Part shown: positions 56,156-64,000 of the stretch, in pieces | Layout of the letters: every line of letters starts with the position of its first letter | How positions within the stretch are numbered: the first letter of the stretch is position 1 | Source: Oleiagrimonas citrea | Lineage (GTDB): Bacteria > Pseudomonadota > Gammaproteobacteria > Xanthomonadales > Rhodanobacteraceae | Length of the DNA stretch: 64,000 bases | Reading direction: 5' to 3' | NCBI RefSeq assembly: GCF_012395255.1 | Contig: NZ_JAAZQD010000004.1 | Location: 471,390 to 535,389, forward strand | The notes under the pieces: model-generated | The model's database searches: none | The model's input: only the letters and a program-made list of their open reading frames with translations | Told to the model about the DNA's origin: nothing | Made by a program: the position numbers and the translations under genes

Positions 56156-57112
56156 GTGGATACGGCTGGCCTGATGCTGTTCACCGGCAATGCTCATCAC
56201 AAACTTGCCGAGGACGTCGCGCACCGGCTGGCGGTGCCCCTGGGCAAGGCGCTGGTCGGTCGCTTCAGCGACGGCGAAACCCAGGTCGAGATCGAGGAGA
56301 ACGTGCGCGGGCAGGACGTCTTCGTCCTGCAGCCGACCGGCGCACCGACGGCCGAGAACTTCATGGAGCTGTTGGTGCTGGCCGACGCGCTGAAGCGCGC
56401 CTCGGCGACTTCGGTGACCGCGGTTATGCCGTATTTCGGCTACGCCCGGCAGGATCGCCGCCCGCGCTCCGCGCGTGTGCCGATCACCGCCAAGCTGGCG
56501 GCGAAGATGATCGGTGCGTCCGGCGTCGACCGCGTGCTGACCGTCGATCTGCACGCCGACCAGATCCAGGGTTTCTTCGATATTCCGGTCGACAACGTCT
56601 ACGCCTCGCCGGTGCTGCTGGCCGACATCTGGCGTCGTCACAACATGGACGACATCATCGTGGTCAGCCCTGATGTTGGAGGCGTGGTGCGCGCGCGCGC
56701 CATCGCCAAGCGTCTGGACGATGCCGATCTGGCGATCATCGACAAGCGCCGTCCGAAGGCCAACGTGGCCACGGTGATGAACATCATCGGCGACGTGTCG
56801 GGCAAGTCCTGCGTGCTGGTCGACGACATTGTCGACACCGCCGGCACGCTGTGTGCGGCCGCCGCGGCGCTGAAGGACCAGGGCGCCAAGCGCGTCGAGG
56901 CCTACTGCGTGCACGCAGTACTGTCCGGCGCCGCCATCGACAACATCAACGGTTCGCAGCTGGACCAGCTGGTGGTGACCGACACGCTGCCGCTGTCGCC
57001 TGCTGCCGCGGCCTGCGAGAAGATCCGCCAGCTCACGGTGGCCGAACTGCTGGCCGAGACCATCCGGCGCATGGCCGGCGGCGAATCGGTCAGTTCGCTC
57101 TACGTGGACTGA
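56156..57112 (+). CDS. prs: Prs, ribose-phosphate pyrophosphokinase
   Basis: Prs makes PRPP from ribose 5-phosphate and ATP for purine, pyrimidine, NAD, histidine and tryptophan synthesis. The 318-residue protein has the flexible-loop region [22 protein letters not shown], the [18 protein letters not shown] motif and the PRPP loop [13 protein letters not shown]. The GTG start ([14 protein letters not shown]) has AGCGGAG upstream and gives the usual length; an internal ATG at 56174 would trim six residues. Confidence 0.95.
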   Translation: MDTAGLMLFTGNAHHKLAEDVAHRLAVPLGKALVGRFSDGETQVEIEENVRGQDVFVLQPTGAPTAENFMELLVLADALKRASATSVTAVMPYFGYARQDRRPRSARVPITAKLAAKMIGASGVDRVLTVDLHADQIQGFFDIPVDNVYASPVLLADIWRRHNMDDIIVVSPDVGGVVRARAIAKRLDDADLAIIDKRRPKANVATVMNIIGDVSGKSCVLVDDIVDTAGTLCAAAAALKDQGAKRVEAYCVHAVLSGAAIDNINGSQLDQLVVTDTLPLSPAAAACEKIRQLTVAELLAETIRRMAGGESVSSLYVD

Positions 57113-57116
57113 TGCA

Positions 57117-57142
57117 CCGGGCCGCGCATGCGGCCGGTTTTT
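57117..57142 (+). terminator. Intrinsic terminator of prs
   Basis: A GGCCGC-GCAT-GCGGCC stem, extended by flanking CC/GG, is followed by five T, five bases after the prs stop. It separates prs from the rplY promoter. Confidence 0.8.
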
Positions 57143-57146
57143 GCCC

Positions 57147-57264
57147 TATAATCGCCGGTTTGCCGGCTGGCGACGGGCGGCATTCCAAGGATTTCATCGT
57201 TCTCCTGGTCGCGGGAGAACGTTTCTTCCGCCGCAAGGCGGGCTTTTCAACCGAGGCAACAATC
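57147..57264 (+). promoter_or_regulatory. rplY promoter and structured leader
   Basis: A consensus -10 TATAAT (57147-57152) follows the prs terminator. The leader has CGTTCTCC/GGAGAACG (57198-57221) and CCGCC-GCAA-GGCGG followed by GCTTTT (57228-57247), a GNRA-capped hairpin with a short T-run that could act as an attenuator. A GAGG ribosome-binding site is at 57253-57256. In E. coli, rplY translation is autoregulated by L25 through its leader; whether this leader does the same is inferred. Confidence 0.6.
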
Positions 57265-57951
57265 ATGGCAACGATTCACGAAGTGAACGCCGAAGTTCGC
57301 AGTGACGAGGGGAAAGGTGCGAGCCGCCGCCTGCGTCACGCGGGCATGGTTCCGGCGATCGTCTACGGTGGCGACAAGCCGCCCCAGAGCATCCAGATCG
57401 AGCACCGCATCGTCATGGCGCTGGCCAAGAACGAGTGGTTCTTCTCGTCCGTGCTGGACCTGAACGTCGGCGGCAAGACCGAGAAGGTGCTGCTGCGCGA
57501 CTGGCAGAAGCATCCGTACAAGCTGCAGATGATGCACATGGATTTCCAGCGCGTGCGTGCCGGCGAGAAGCTGCACACCGCCATCCCGCTGCACTTCCTG
57601 AACCAGGAAAAGTCCCCGGCAGGCAAGACCTCCGGCGTGGTGGTTTCGCACAACTTCACCGAAGTCGAGGTGGCCTGCCTGCCGAAGGATCTGCCCGAGT
57701 ACATCGAGGTCGATCTGTCCAACATCGACCAGGGTGACATCATCCACCTGTCGGAGCTGAATCTGCCCGAGGGCGTGGAGATTCCCGAGCTGCGTCACGG
57801 CCCCGAGCATGACCTGCCGGTCGTCACCGTGCATGCGGTGAAGGTCGAGGTCGAGCCGACCGAGGGCGAGGAAGGCGAGGAAGCCGCCGCCGCGCCGAGC
57901 GCCGCCGCCGAAGGGTCGTCCGCCGAGGGCGACGCCGGCGAGGACAAGTAA
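57265..57951 (+). CDS. rplY: Ribosomal protein bL25, long (Ctc-type) form
   Basis: L25 binds 5S rRNA in the large subunit. The 228-residue protein is the long form with the N-terminal 5S-binding domain (about 1-95: VNAEVRSDEGKGASRRLRHAGMVPAIVYGG) and a C-terminal TL5/CTC beta domain (about 100-200), ending in an acidic, alanine-rich tail (GEEGEEAAAAPSAAAEG). E. coli has only the first domain (94 aa). It has its own promoter and leader and is followed by pth 51 bp later. Confidence 0.95.
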   Translation: MATIHEVNAEVRSDEGKGASRRLRHAGMVPAIVYGGDKPPQSIQIEHRIVMALAKNEWFFSSVLDLNVGGKTEKVLLRDWQKHPYKLQMMHMDFQRVRAGEKLHTAIPLHFLNQEKSPAGKTSGVVVSHNFTEVEVACLPKDLPEYIEVDLSNIDQGDIIHLSELNLPEGVEIPELRHGPEHDLPVVTVHAVKVEVEPTEGEEGEEAAAAPSAAAEGSSAEGDAGEDK

Positions 57952-58002
57952 GCGCATCCGCGCCGCGCTTCCTCGCGAAGCGCGGCGCCATGCCTTGCAT
58001 CC

Positions 58003-58590
58003 ATGGCAGGTCTGCGTCTCATTGTCGGTCTGGGCAATCCCGGAGCCGAATATCTCGGAACCCGGCACAATGCCGGGTTCTGGTTTGTCGACGCCCTGGC
58101 GCGCGCCGAGGGCGAGACGTTCACGGCGGACAGCAAGCTGCACGGCATGTCCTGTCGCGTGCGCATCGGCGGCGAGCCGGTGTGGCTGCTGAAGCCATCC
58201 ACGTTCATGAACAAGAGCGGCATCGCCGTGGCATCGGCGCTGCGCTACTACAAGATTCCGGCCGACGAGTGCCTGGTCGTGCATGACGACCTGGATCTCG
58301 ATCCGGGCGTCGTGCGTCTGAAATTCGACGGCGGACACGGCGGCCAGAACGGCCTTCGCGACATCATGGCCCATCTCGGCCACGGCAAGTTTCATCGTCT
58401 GCGGGTGGGCATCGGTCATCCGGGCGTGCGCGATCGCGTGACGCCCTGGGTGCTGGGACGCCCGTCGGCACAGGACGAGGACGCCATCATGATCGACGGC
58501 ATCGCGCGCGCGCTCGACGTGCTGCCGCTGGCCGTCGAGGGTCGATTCAACGAGGCGATGAAACGCCTGCATACCAGTGCGGCGCAATAA
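58003..58590 (+). CDS. pth: Pth, peptidyl-tRNA hydrolase
   Basis: Pth recycles peptidyl-tRNAs that drop off the ribosome. The 195-residue protein has the GLGNPGAEYLGTRHNAGF motif with the catalytic histidine, the KPSTFMNKSGIAV asparagine motif, the conserved HDDLDLDPG loop and GGHGGQNGLRDI. A GC-rich inverted repeat without a T-run lies upstream (57959-57988). The rplY-pth-ychF order is conserved in gammaproteobacteria. Confidence 0.96.
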   Translation: MAGLRLIVGLGNPGAEYLGTRHNAGFWFVDALARAEGETFTADSKLHGMSCRVRIGGEPVWLLKPSTFMNKSGIAVASALRYYKIPADECLVVHDDLDLDPGVVRLKFDGGHGGQNGLRDIMAHLGHGKFHRLRVGIGHPGVRDRVTPWVLGRPSAQDEDAIMIDGIARALDVLPLAVEGRFNEAMKRLHTSAAQ

Positions 58591-58644
58591 GGCGCGTAGG
58601 CGCCGGCGTCGCGTTCGTTCTCCCGTTACACGGAATCCAGTCTG

Positions 58645-59736
58645 ATGGGTATCAAATGCGGCATCGTCGGTCTGCCCAACGTCGGCAAGTCGACTCTCTT
58701 CAACGCGCTGACCAAGGCCGGCATTGCGGCGGCCAATTTTCCGTTCTGCACCATCGATCCGAATGTCGGCGTGGTGCCCGTGCCGGACCCGCGTCTGAAG
58801 GCGCTGTCCGACATCGTGCACCCGGAGCGGGTGGTGCCGACCTCGATCGAGTTCGTCGACATTGCCGGCCTGGTCGCCGGCGCCTCCAAGGGTGAGGGTC
58901 TGGGCAACAAGTTCCTGGCGCACATTCGCGAGGTGGACGCCATCACCCACGTGGTGCGCTGCTTCGAACACGGCGACATCGTGCATGTGTCCGGCAAGGT
59001 CGATCCGATCGCCGATATCGAGACCATCGACACCGAGCTGGCGCTGGCCGATCTGGAGTCGGTGGAGAAGGCGCTGAACCGCGTCGAGCGCGCGGCCAAG
59101 GCCAATGACAAGGATGCCCTGGCGCGTCGCCCGGTGCTGCAGAAGCTGGCGGCTGCGCTCAGCGAGGGCCATGCCGCGCGCTCGGTGGAGCTGGACGACG
59201 ACGAACGCGCCCTGGTGCGCGACATGTTCCTGCTGACGCTCAAACCGCTGATGTACATCGCCAACGTGCGCGAGGACGGCTTCGAGAACAATCCGCATCT
59301 CGATGCGGTGCGCGCGCGCGCCGAGACCGAAGGTGCCGAGGTGGTGCCGGTGTGCGCCGCCATCGAGGAAGAGATGGCGCAGCTGGATGATGCCGATCGC
59401 GACGAGTTTCTGGCCGATCTGGGTCTCGATGAGCCGGGCCTCGATCGCGTGATCCGCGCCGGCTACAAGCTGCTCGGTCTGCAAACGTACTTCACTGCGG
59501 GCGTGAAGGAAGTGCGCGCCTGGACGGTCAAGCGCGGCGCGACCGCGCCGCAGGCGGCGGGCGTCATTCATACCGATTTCGAGAAGGGTTTCATCCGCGC
59601 CGAGACCGTCGGCTACGACGATTTCATCCAGTACAAGGGCGAGAGCGGCGCCAAGGAAGCCGGGCGTCTGCGGCTGGAAGGCAAGGACTACATCGTCAAG
59701 GAAGGCGATGTGCTGCACTTCCGCTTCAACGTCTGA
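58645..59736 (+). CDS. ychF: YchF, Obg-family redox/stress-regulated ATPase
   Basis: YchF is a ribosome-associated Obg-like NTPase that prefers ATP and influences oxidative-stress responses and leaderless translation. The 363-residue protein has the P-loop [16 protein letters not shown]3 [20 protein letters not shown], a coiled-coil insertion (about 130-195) and a C-terminal TGS domain ([29 protein letters not shown]). The usual length is 363. It converges with the STAS gene across a hairpin. Confidence 0.96.
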   Translation: MGIKCGIVGLPNVGKSTLFNALTKAGIAAANFPFCTIDPNVGVVPVPDPRLKALSDIVHPERVVPTSIEFVDIAGLVAGASKGEGLGNKFLAHIREVDAITHVVRCFEHGDIVHVSGKVDPIADIETIDTELALADLESVEKALNRVERAAKANDKDALARRPVLQKLAAALSEGHAARSVELDDDERALVRDMFLLTLKPLMYIANVREDGFENNPHLDAVRARAETEGAEVVPVCAAIEEEMAQLDDADRDEFLADLGLDEPGLDRVIRAGYKLLGLQTYFTAGVKEVRAWTVKRGATAPQAAGVIHTDFEKGFIRAETVGYDDFIQYKGESGAKEAGRLRLEGKDYIVKEGDVLHFRFNV

Positions 59737-59746
59737 TACCGGCGAG

Positions 59747-59771
59747 CGCCCGGCCGCGTGGCGGCCGGGCG
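59747..59771. terminator. Perfect hairpin between convergent ychF and STAS genes
   Basis: CGCCCGGCCGC and GCGGCCGGGCG form an 11-bp perfect stem with a GTG loop in the 45-bp gap. No U-run; likely bidirectional transcript end. Confidence 0.5.
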
Positions 59772-59781
59772 AAGCATTCGG

Positions 59782-60165
59782 TCAGCGGTCTTCCTGCATC
59801 ATCTTGCGCTGAATCTGGTCGAGATAATCATCCAGTTCCTGCACGGTCACGAAAATCTCGTTGACCGGTACCGCCTTGACGATATCGAACACCTTGCGCA
59901 CCTGCGGCTGCGGATTGAGCAGCAGCGTGTGCCCGTTGCGCGTACGCATCTGCTTGCGGATCTTTGCGAAACTGCGCAGACCGGCGCTGCTGATGTACTC
60001 CAGGTCCTGCAAGTCGAGCACCACGGTGCCTCCCTCGGGGAGCGGGGCCAGTTTCTGCTGCGTCTCGCTGTCGAATTGTCCGAAATTGCTGGCGTCGAGG
60101 CGGCCTTCCACGAAGAGGGTGATGCGTTCCGGCGAAGTCGATTCGGTACGGATGTTCAGCGTCAT
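59782..60165 (-). CDS. STAS-domain anti-anti-sigma-type protein
   Basis: A 127-residue STAS protein. The SpoIIAA-like phosphorylation region is LQDLEYISSAGLRSFAKIRKQM, in which the serine of the D-x-SSAGL motif is the expected target of an HATPase kinase. Flanking strands (VVLDLQDLEY; HTLLLNPQPQVRKVFDI) fit the fold. A charged C-terminal tail follows (DDYLDQIQRKMMQEDR). The start overlaps the stop of the upstream phosphatase gene as ATGA, so the two are a translationally coupled partner-switching pair. Confidence 0.92.
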   Translation of the reverse strand: MTLNIRTESTSPERITLFVEGRLDASNFGQFDSETQQKLAPLPEGGTVVLDLQDLEYISSAGLRSFAKIRKQMRTRNGHTLLLNPQPQVRKVFDIVKAVPVNEIFVTVQELDDYLDQIQRKMMQEDR

Positions 60166-62486
60166 GACTCGGATTCCATGCGAGGGTTGTTGACGAAGCG
60201 AAGCTGCAGGTGGTTGCCCTGGGCGTCGTGCGAGTAGGTGAGTTCGCTGGCCATGGCGCGCACGAGGTGGATGCCGAAGCCGCCGACCTGTTCCGGATCG
60301 GCGGCGCCATCGGTGGTGGTGGGTGGCGGTTTGGCTTCGAGCGGATTGAACGGGTGGCCGTCGTCGCGCAACGAGACGTGGACGTCTTCTTCGCATTCCA
60401 GCCGCAGCCGGATGCATCCGTCGGCCTTCGCGACGTGTCCGTGTTCGACCATGTTGACCATCAGTTCCTCGAGCACCAGTCGGACATCCGCGCGCACGCT
60501 GCTCGGGATGCCGGACGCGGTCATGGTCTGGTCGCATCGTTCGAGCGCTGCGAATACGTCTTCGAGTTGGCTGGGAAGATCCAGTTCGAGCATGTCGGAG
60601 GCTTGTTCGTCTGCGGTGTGACACCAGCTCAGCGCGAGGATCGTGATGTCGTCGGCCTGGTCGGCATGGCCCACGAAGTGGTCCAGGTCCGACAGCAGCC
60701 GGCGTGTGTATTCGCTGGCGTGCTCGGGGCGCGGAGCATGGTCGAGCATCTTCAGTGCGCGCTCGATGCCGTACATCCGCATTTGCGCATCGTTCGCCTC
60801 GGTGATGCCGTCGGTGTACATCATCAGGGTATCACCGGCGTGCAGTTGCACGGTGCGGCTCGGGTAGGTGGCGTCCTCGTCGAGTCCGATCGCCGGTCCG
60901 GTTTCGGTCTCAATCAGGTGGGCGCCGCCTTCGCCGCACAGGATGATCGGGTCATGCCCGGCGCTGGCTAGCGTGAGCTTTCCGTTGCGCAGATCCAGCA
61001 CGCCGCACAGCAGCGTCACGAACATGCAGCTGTCGTTGCCGACGCACAGTTCCTGATTCAGGCGCTTCAGAATCTGCTGTGGCGACAGTGTGTGCGCTGC
61101 TAGTGCCTTGGCCAGGGTGATGGTGCGCGCCATGAACAGAGCGGCCGGTATGCCCTTGTCGGAGACGTCGCCGACCATCACGCAGAAATGCCGGTGATCG
61201 AGCATGAAGTAGCTGTACAGGTCGCCGCCGACCGCGCGGGCGGGGCGCAGGCACGCATGCAGTTCGAAGCGTGAGGTGTGTGCTTCGATGTAGTGCTCGC
61301 TGGGCAGCAGGGAGGTCTGGATCTGCTGCGCGATTTCCAGTTCGCTGCTCAGCCGCTGTTGTGCGCGGACGGCTTCGGTCAACTGCTCGATGTGTGCGGC
61401 CAGTTCTTTGCGCATGGTGTCGAAGGCCTGCGTCAGTCGGCCGATTTCGTCATGACCGCGAACGGCAGGCAGTTCAAATTCGGTTTCGCCCCGTGCGATG
61501 TGCTCGGCACGCGCGGTGAGCACGCCCAGCGGCGCGAGTGTGCGCCGGGTCACGACCAGCAGCATGACGGCGATGCACAGCAGGGCCAGCAGGCCGACAC
61601 TGAGGTCGATGACGAAAAGGCGGCGCAGCGGTGCGTAGATGCGCTGCTCGGGAATCAGCATGCCGAGCGACCAGTACGATCCATGGATGGGGGCGCCGTA
61701 CAGCCAGGAGGTTTCGCCGAGATCCGGTGCGTGGTTGGTCGACAGCAGGGTGGGCGTTCCGGTACGTGCAGCCAGAGCCTTGAGCAGGGCCGGGCTGCCG
61801 GCATGCCCCGTCAGGTCGTGCTCGTCGTGCGCCAGATACTTGCCATTGCCACCCATGACGAAAGCCTGGGCGCCATCCGGCTTGTGCAGCGCGCCGAGTA
61901 TGTCCTGCAGCCAGTCCAGGCTGACGTCGGCGTTGACCAGGCCGACCGGTCGCCCCTTGCGCACGATGGCAACGGAGAAATTGATGAGCCAGCGATGCCG
62001 GGACTTGGAGAAAAAGGGACGCTGCCAGCAGCCGGCTCGGCAGGTGAGGCCGCCCAGGAACCAGTTCTGCTCCCAGTACTGTGTGGGGTCGTCGCGCAGG
62101 TCGCGCTCATGCAGCATGCCTTCGCTGTCCCGGCTGACGAAAGGCGCGTGTGCCGTCTGTCCATCCTCTGGTCGGAAGGCCACGGCCAGGCCGGACAGGT
62201 CGTGATTGGCCTTCAGGGCCTGATGCAGGATTTTGTCGGTCTCCGGCGCCGGGCGGTCGATGAGGGCGGCCAGTTGCTGTGTCGAGACCATCACGCGATC
62301 CAGACGCGCCTCGATGCGGCTGGCCGCGCTTCGCGTGAGTGCGCCGGCCTCGCGATGCGTGTGGGCGAGGATGGTGTCGCGCGTATGTGTGAAGAGAATG
62401 GTTCCGCTGATCGCAAGAACCAGGGCGGAGCCCAGCAGGGCCCATAGGGCGAGTCGTGGAGCGATACTTATGCTTCGCCATCCCAT
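60162..62486 (-). CDS. Membrane sensor: dCache-like + HAMP + SpoIIE-type phosphatase + HATPase
   Basis: A 774-residue signalling protein. Order: membrane helix 1 (about 13-33); periplasmic dCache-like sensor (about 35-300) with a CxxxC pair in LTCRAGCWQ; membrane helix 2 (about 315-340); HAMP (about 340-395); PP2C/SpoIIE domain (about 425-625: RAVGGDLYSYF, VGDVSDKGIPAALFMA, LMMYTDGITEA); and a C-terminal RsbW-like HATPase domain (about 640-765: VLEELMVNMVEHGH, VGGFGIHLVRAM). The phosphatase and kinase modules should reset and set the downstream STAS protein. AAGGAG precedes the ATG at 62486. Confidence 0.9.
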   Translation of the reverse strand: MGWRSISIAPRLALWALLGSALVLAISGTILFTHTRDTILAHTHREAGALTRSAASRIEARLDRVMVSTQQLAALIDRPAPETDKILHQALKANHDLSGLAVAFRPEDGQTAHAPFVSRDSEGMLHERDLRDDPTQYWEQNWFLGGLTCRAGCWQRPFFSKSRHRWLINFSVAIVRKGRPVGLVNADVSLDWLQDILGALHKPDGAQAFVMGGNGKYLAHDEHDLTGHAGSPALLKALAARTGTPTLLSTNHAPDLGETSWLYGAPIHGSYWSLGMLIPEQRIYAPLRRLFVIDLSVGLLALLCIAVMLLVVTRRTLAPLGVLTARAEHIARGETEFELPAVRGHDEIGRLTQAFDTMRKELAAHIEQLTEAVRAQQRLSSELEIAQQIQTSLLPSEHYIEAHTSRFELHACLRPARAVGGDLYSYFMLDHRHFCVMVGDVSDKGIPAALFMARTITLAKALAAHTLSPQQILKRLNQELCVGNDSCMFVTLLCGVLDLRNGKLTLASAGHDPIILCGEGGAHLIETETGPAIGLDEDATYPSRTVQLHAGDTLMMYTDGITEANDAQMRMYGIERALKMLDHAPRPEHASEYTRRLLSDLDHFVGHADQADDITILALSWCHTADEQASDMLELDLPSQLEDVFAALERCDQTMTASGIPSSVRADVRLVLEELMVNMVEHGHVAKADGCIRLRLECEEDVHVSLRDDGHPFNPLEAKPPPTTTDGAADPEQVGGFGIHLVRAMASELTYSHDAQGNHLQLRFVNNPRMESES

Positions 62487-62597
62487 GACGACATCTCCTT
62501 GTGTGGCCGGGCGATCGATCGGGTGCGGCGCGATCACTGCTGCTCCGGGGATATTGACGCATAATGGCCGTTCCTGAACGAACAGCGGATCATTTGC

Positions 62598-63104
62598 ATG
62601 TCCGGAATGCAGCGCGAAGTCACATTTCGTTTCCTGGCTCAGCCCACCGATGTCAATTTCGGCGGCAAGGTGCACGGCGGGATGGTGATGAAATGGATCG
62701 ACCAGGCCGGTTACGCGGGTGCGGTCGGATGGAGTGGCGCGTACTGCGTGACTGTGGCGGTGGGCGGGATCCAGTTTGTGCAGCCGATTCTTATCGGCGA
62801 TCTGGTCACCGTGCATGCGAAGCTGATCCATACCGGGACCTCCAGCATGCATTTCGCCGTTGACGTGTTGGCGCGCGACCTTACGCATGGCAAGGAGCGT
62901 CTGGCGACGAGCTGCGTCATCGTGTTCGTGGCGCTGGACGGGCCGGACGGCAAGCCGACGCCGGTTCCGGCCTGGGAGCCGAAGGATGACGGTGACCGCA
63001 CGCTGCAGGAGTACGCGCAGCGATTGATCGAGCTGTCCAAGCGCATGGAGCAGGAGGTTGCGCAGTATCGGCCGCCGCTTCGTCATGAAGACGTGGGTGG
63101 CTGA
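62598..63104 (+). CDS. Acyl-CoA thioesterase (hotdog fold, YciA-like)
   Basis: A 168-residue hexameric-type hotdog thioesterase that hydrolyses acyl-CoA. The catalytic segment FLAQPTDVNFGGKVHGGMVMKWIDQAGYAGA (NxxGxxxGG-like with Asp) and GIQFVQPILIGDLVTVHAKLIHTGTSSM fit the YciA/BACH group. A C-terminal helical, charged tail of about 40 residues follows. It diverges from the sensor-phosphatase gene. Substrate chain length is unknown. Confidence 0.88.
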   Translation: MSGMQREVTFRFLAQPTDVNFGGKVHGGMVMKWIDQAGYAGAVGWSGAYCVTVAVGGIQFVQPILIGDLVTVHAKLIHTGTSSMHFAVDVLARDLTHGKERLATSCVIVFVALDGPDGKPTPVPAWEPKDDGDRTLQEYAQRLIELSKRMEQEVAQYRPPLRHEDVGG

Positions 63105-63411
63105 GGCCCGTTCGATGGCTTGAGGGCGGAGCGGTTGGTACAGGTTCTCGACCGATTGCGATCATCGCCCTCGGAATGAGGAGGGCATTGCCGAGTCAGG
63201 GTTGCGCTTGGGTGCGGTGGGGTTTGGGCGGTAGGAATTCATACGCATATGTTCCTCGGTGCTCGGCTTTTCGCATCGATCTGTGCGAAATGACTTGGCA
63301 ATGTCGTCGCGATCAGCCAGAATACGCGCCCCGCCGATGCGGACCTCGCGCAGCATGCACATGGTCTTCGTTCGGCACGGCAAATAACGCGCCGAAAGTC
63401 GCCCTGAAGTG
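63105..63411. other. Gene-free stretch before the tRNA cluster
   Basis: About 300 bp of non-coding sequence. A bulged hairpin formed by GCCCTC and GAGGAGGGC (63167-63187) may end the thioesterase transcript. Short frames on both strands have no coding signs. Nothing else is seen until the tRNA promoter. Confidence 0.45.
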
Positions 63412-63440
63412 TTGACACATCCGGGGTCGGCCGCGAAAAT
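63412..63440 (+). promoter_or_regulatory. Promoter of the tRNA(Tyr)-Gly-Thr-tuf operon
   Basis: A perfect -35 TTGACA (63412-63417), 17-bp spacer and -10 GAAAAT (63435-63440, four of six matches) are followed by a GC-rich stretch AGCCGG just before the start of transcription. Such GC-rich discriminators mark stringently controlled stable-RNA promoters. Confidence 0.75.
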
Positions 63441-63454
63441 AGCCGGTCTTTGTT

Positions 63455-63540
63455 GGAGGGATACCCAAGCGGCCAACGGGGGCAGACTGTAAATCTGCTG
63501 GCTTACGCCTTCGGTGGTTCGAATCCACCTCCCTCCACCA
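63455..63540 (+). tRNA. tRNA-Tyr (GTA)
   Basis: An 86-base class II tRNA: acceptor GGAGGGA / TCCCTCC, anticodon stem-loop GCAGACTGTAAATCTGC with anticodon GTA, long variable arm (TGGCTTACGCCTTC region), T-arm GGTGGTTCGAATCCACC, and encoded CCA. Confidence 0.97.
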
Positions 63541-63638
63541 TTTCATTCGCCTCCGGTGTGTGTGAAATGGTGAAGCAAAACAGAGTGGTGCAAGCGTCGG
63601 TTTCGGTGCTGCGCAACTCGAAGCGATGTACCCGCCGG

Positions 63639-63712
<74 letters not shown>

Positions 63713-63738
63713 TTGACCTCCGGTCATGCGGAACTTCT

Positions 63739-63814
<76 letters not shown>

Positions 63815-63862
63815 CTTTTCACGGGGCGCTCTTGCGTCCTGATTTTGTGTTTTCCATTTTGA

Positions 63863-64000
<138 letters not shown>

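Overview
The window is a GC-rich (roughly two-thirds G+C by eye) stretch of a bacterial chromosome, almost entirely protein-coding. The gene set is gammaproteobacterial: lptC-kdsC-kdsD / ibaG-murA, purM-purN, hda, hemA-prfA back to back with a TPR lipoprotein-lolB-ispE-tRNA(Gln)-prs-rplY-pth-ychF, and tRNA(Tyr)-tRNA(Gly)-tRNA(Thr)-tuf. Together with two secreted proteases of the M4 and S53 (sedolisin) families, a three-part PntAA/PntAB/PntB transhydrogenase, and DUF2066, DUF3108, DUF2069 and DUF3106 proteins, this suggests the order Xanthomonadales (Lysobacterales), possibly family Rhodanobacteraceae. That placement is inferred from gene content, not from a database search.

Layout. 1-4 kb: LPS export and Kdo synthesis (minus strand, lptC cut by the window edge) diverging from ibaG-murA. 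4-10 kb: purM-purN-DUF3108 (minus), then DUF2066, a CDP-alcohol phosphatidyltransferase, a PerM/AI-2E permease and hda (plus). 10-17 kb: suhB, trmJ, ExoD, a CorC-like CBS protein, and a PhoU-like/Pit phosphate pair. 17-21 kb: an alkyltransferase-like protein, recQ and a secreted multidomain endonuclease. 21.7-30 kb: tRNA-Phe, yggX, mutY, an AsmA-like protein, ftsY, rsmD, coaD, a lipoprotein, a ferredoxin, a metallo-beta-lactamase-fold hydrolase and a TMEM43-like protein. 29.6-32 kb: a tight minus-strand operon cdd-nitroreductase-5'-3' exonuclease-NUDIX. 32-37 kb: transhydrogenase genes split by an opposing ECF sigma / transmembrane anti-sigma-like / DUF3106 cassette. 37-44 kb: sufT, two small membrane proteins, then the two large exoproteases, each behind a long AT-rich leader. 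44-49.5 kb: a short asparaginase-like protein, AidB-like dehydrogenase, DUF2069, WrbA, YihY, a TlpA-like thioredoxin and acylphosphatase. 49.5-60 kb: ppk2, prfA, hemA and the lolB-ispE-prs-rplY-pth-ychF run. 60-64 kb: a STAS protein and a sensor-SpoIIE phosphatase-HATPase protein, a thioesterase, three tRNAs and the start of tuf.

Most of the window is ordinary housekeeping. The parts most worth a second look are: the sigma-factor cassette sitting between pntAA and pntAB-pntB; the exoprotease island with AT-rich, palindrome-rich and strongly structured leaders; a PPC domain shared almost unchanged between the secreted nuclease and the M4 protease 19 kb apart; and the periplasm-sensing phosphatase / anti-anti-sigma partner-switching pair. 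I saw no CRISPR array, insertion sequence, integrase, prophage gene or recognisable antiviral defence system.
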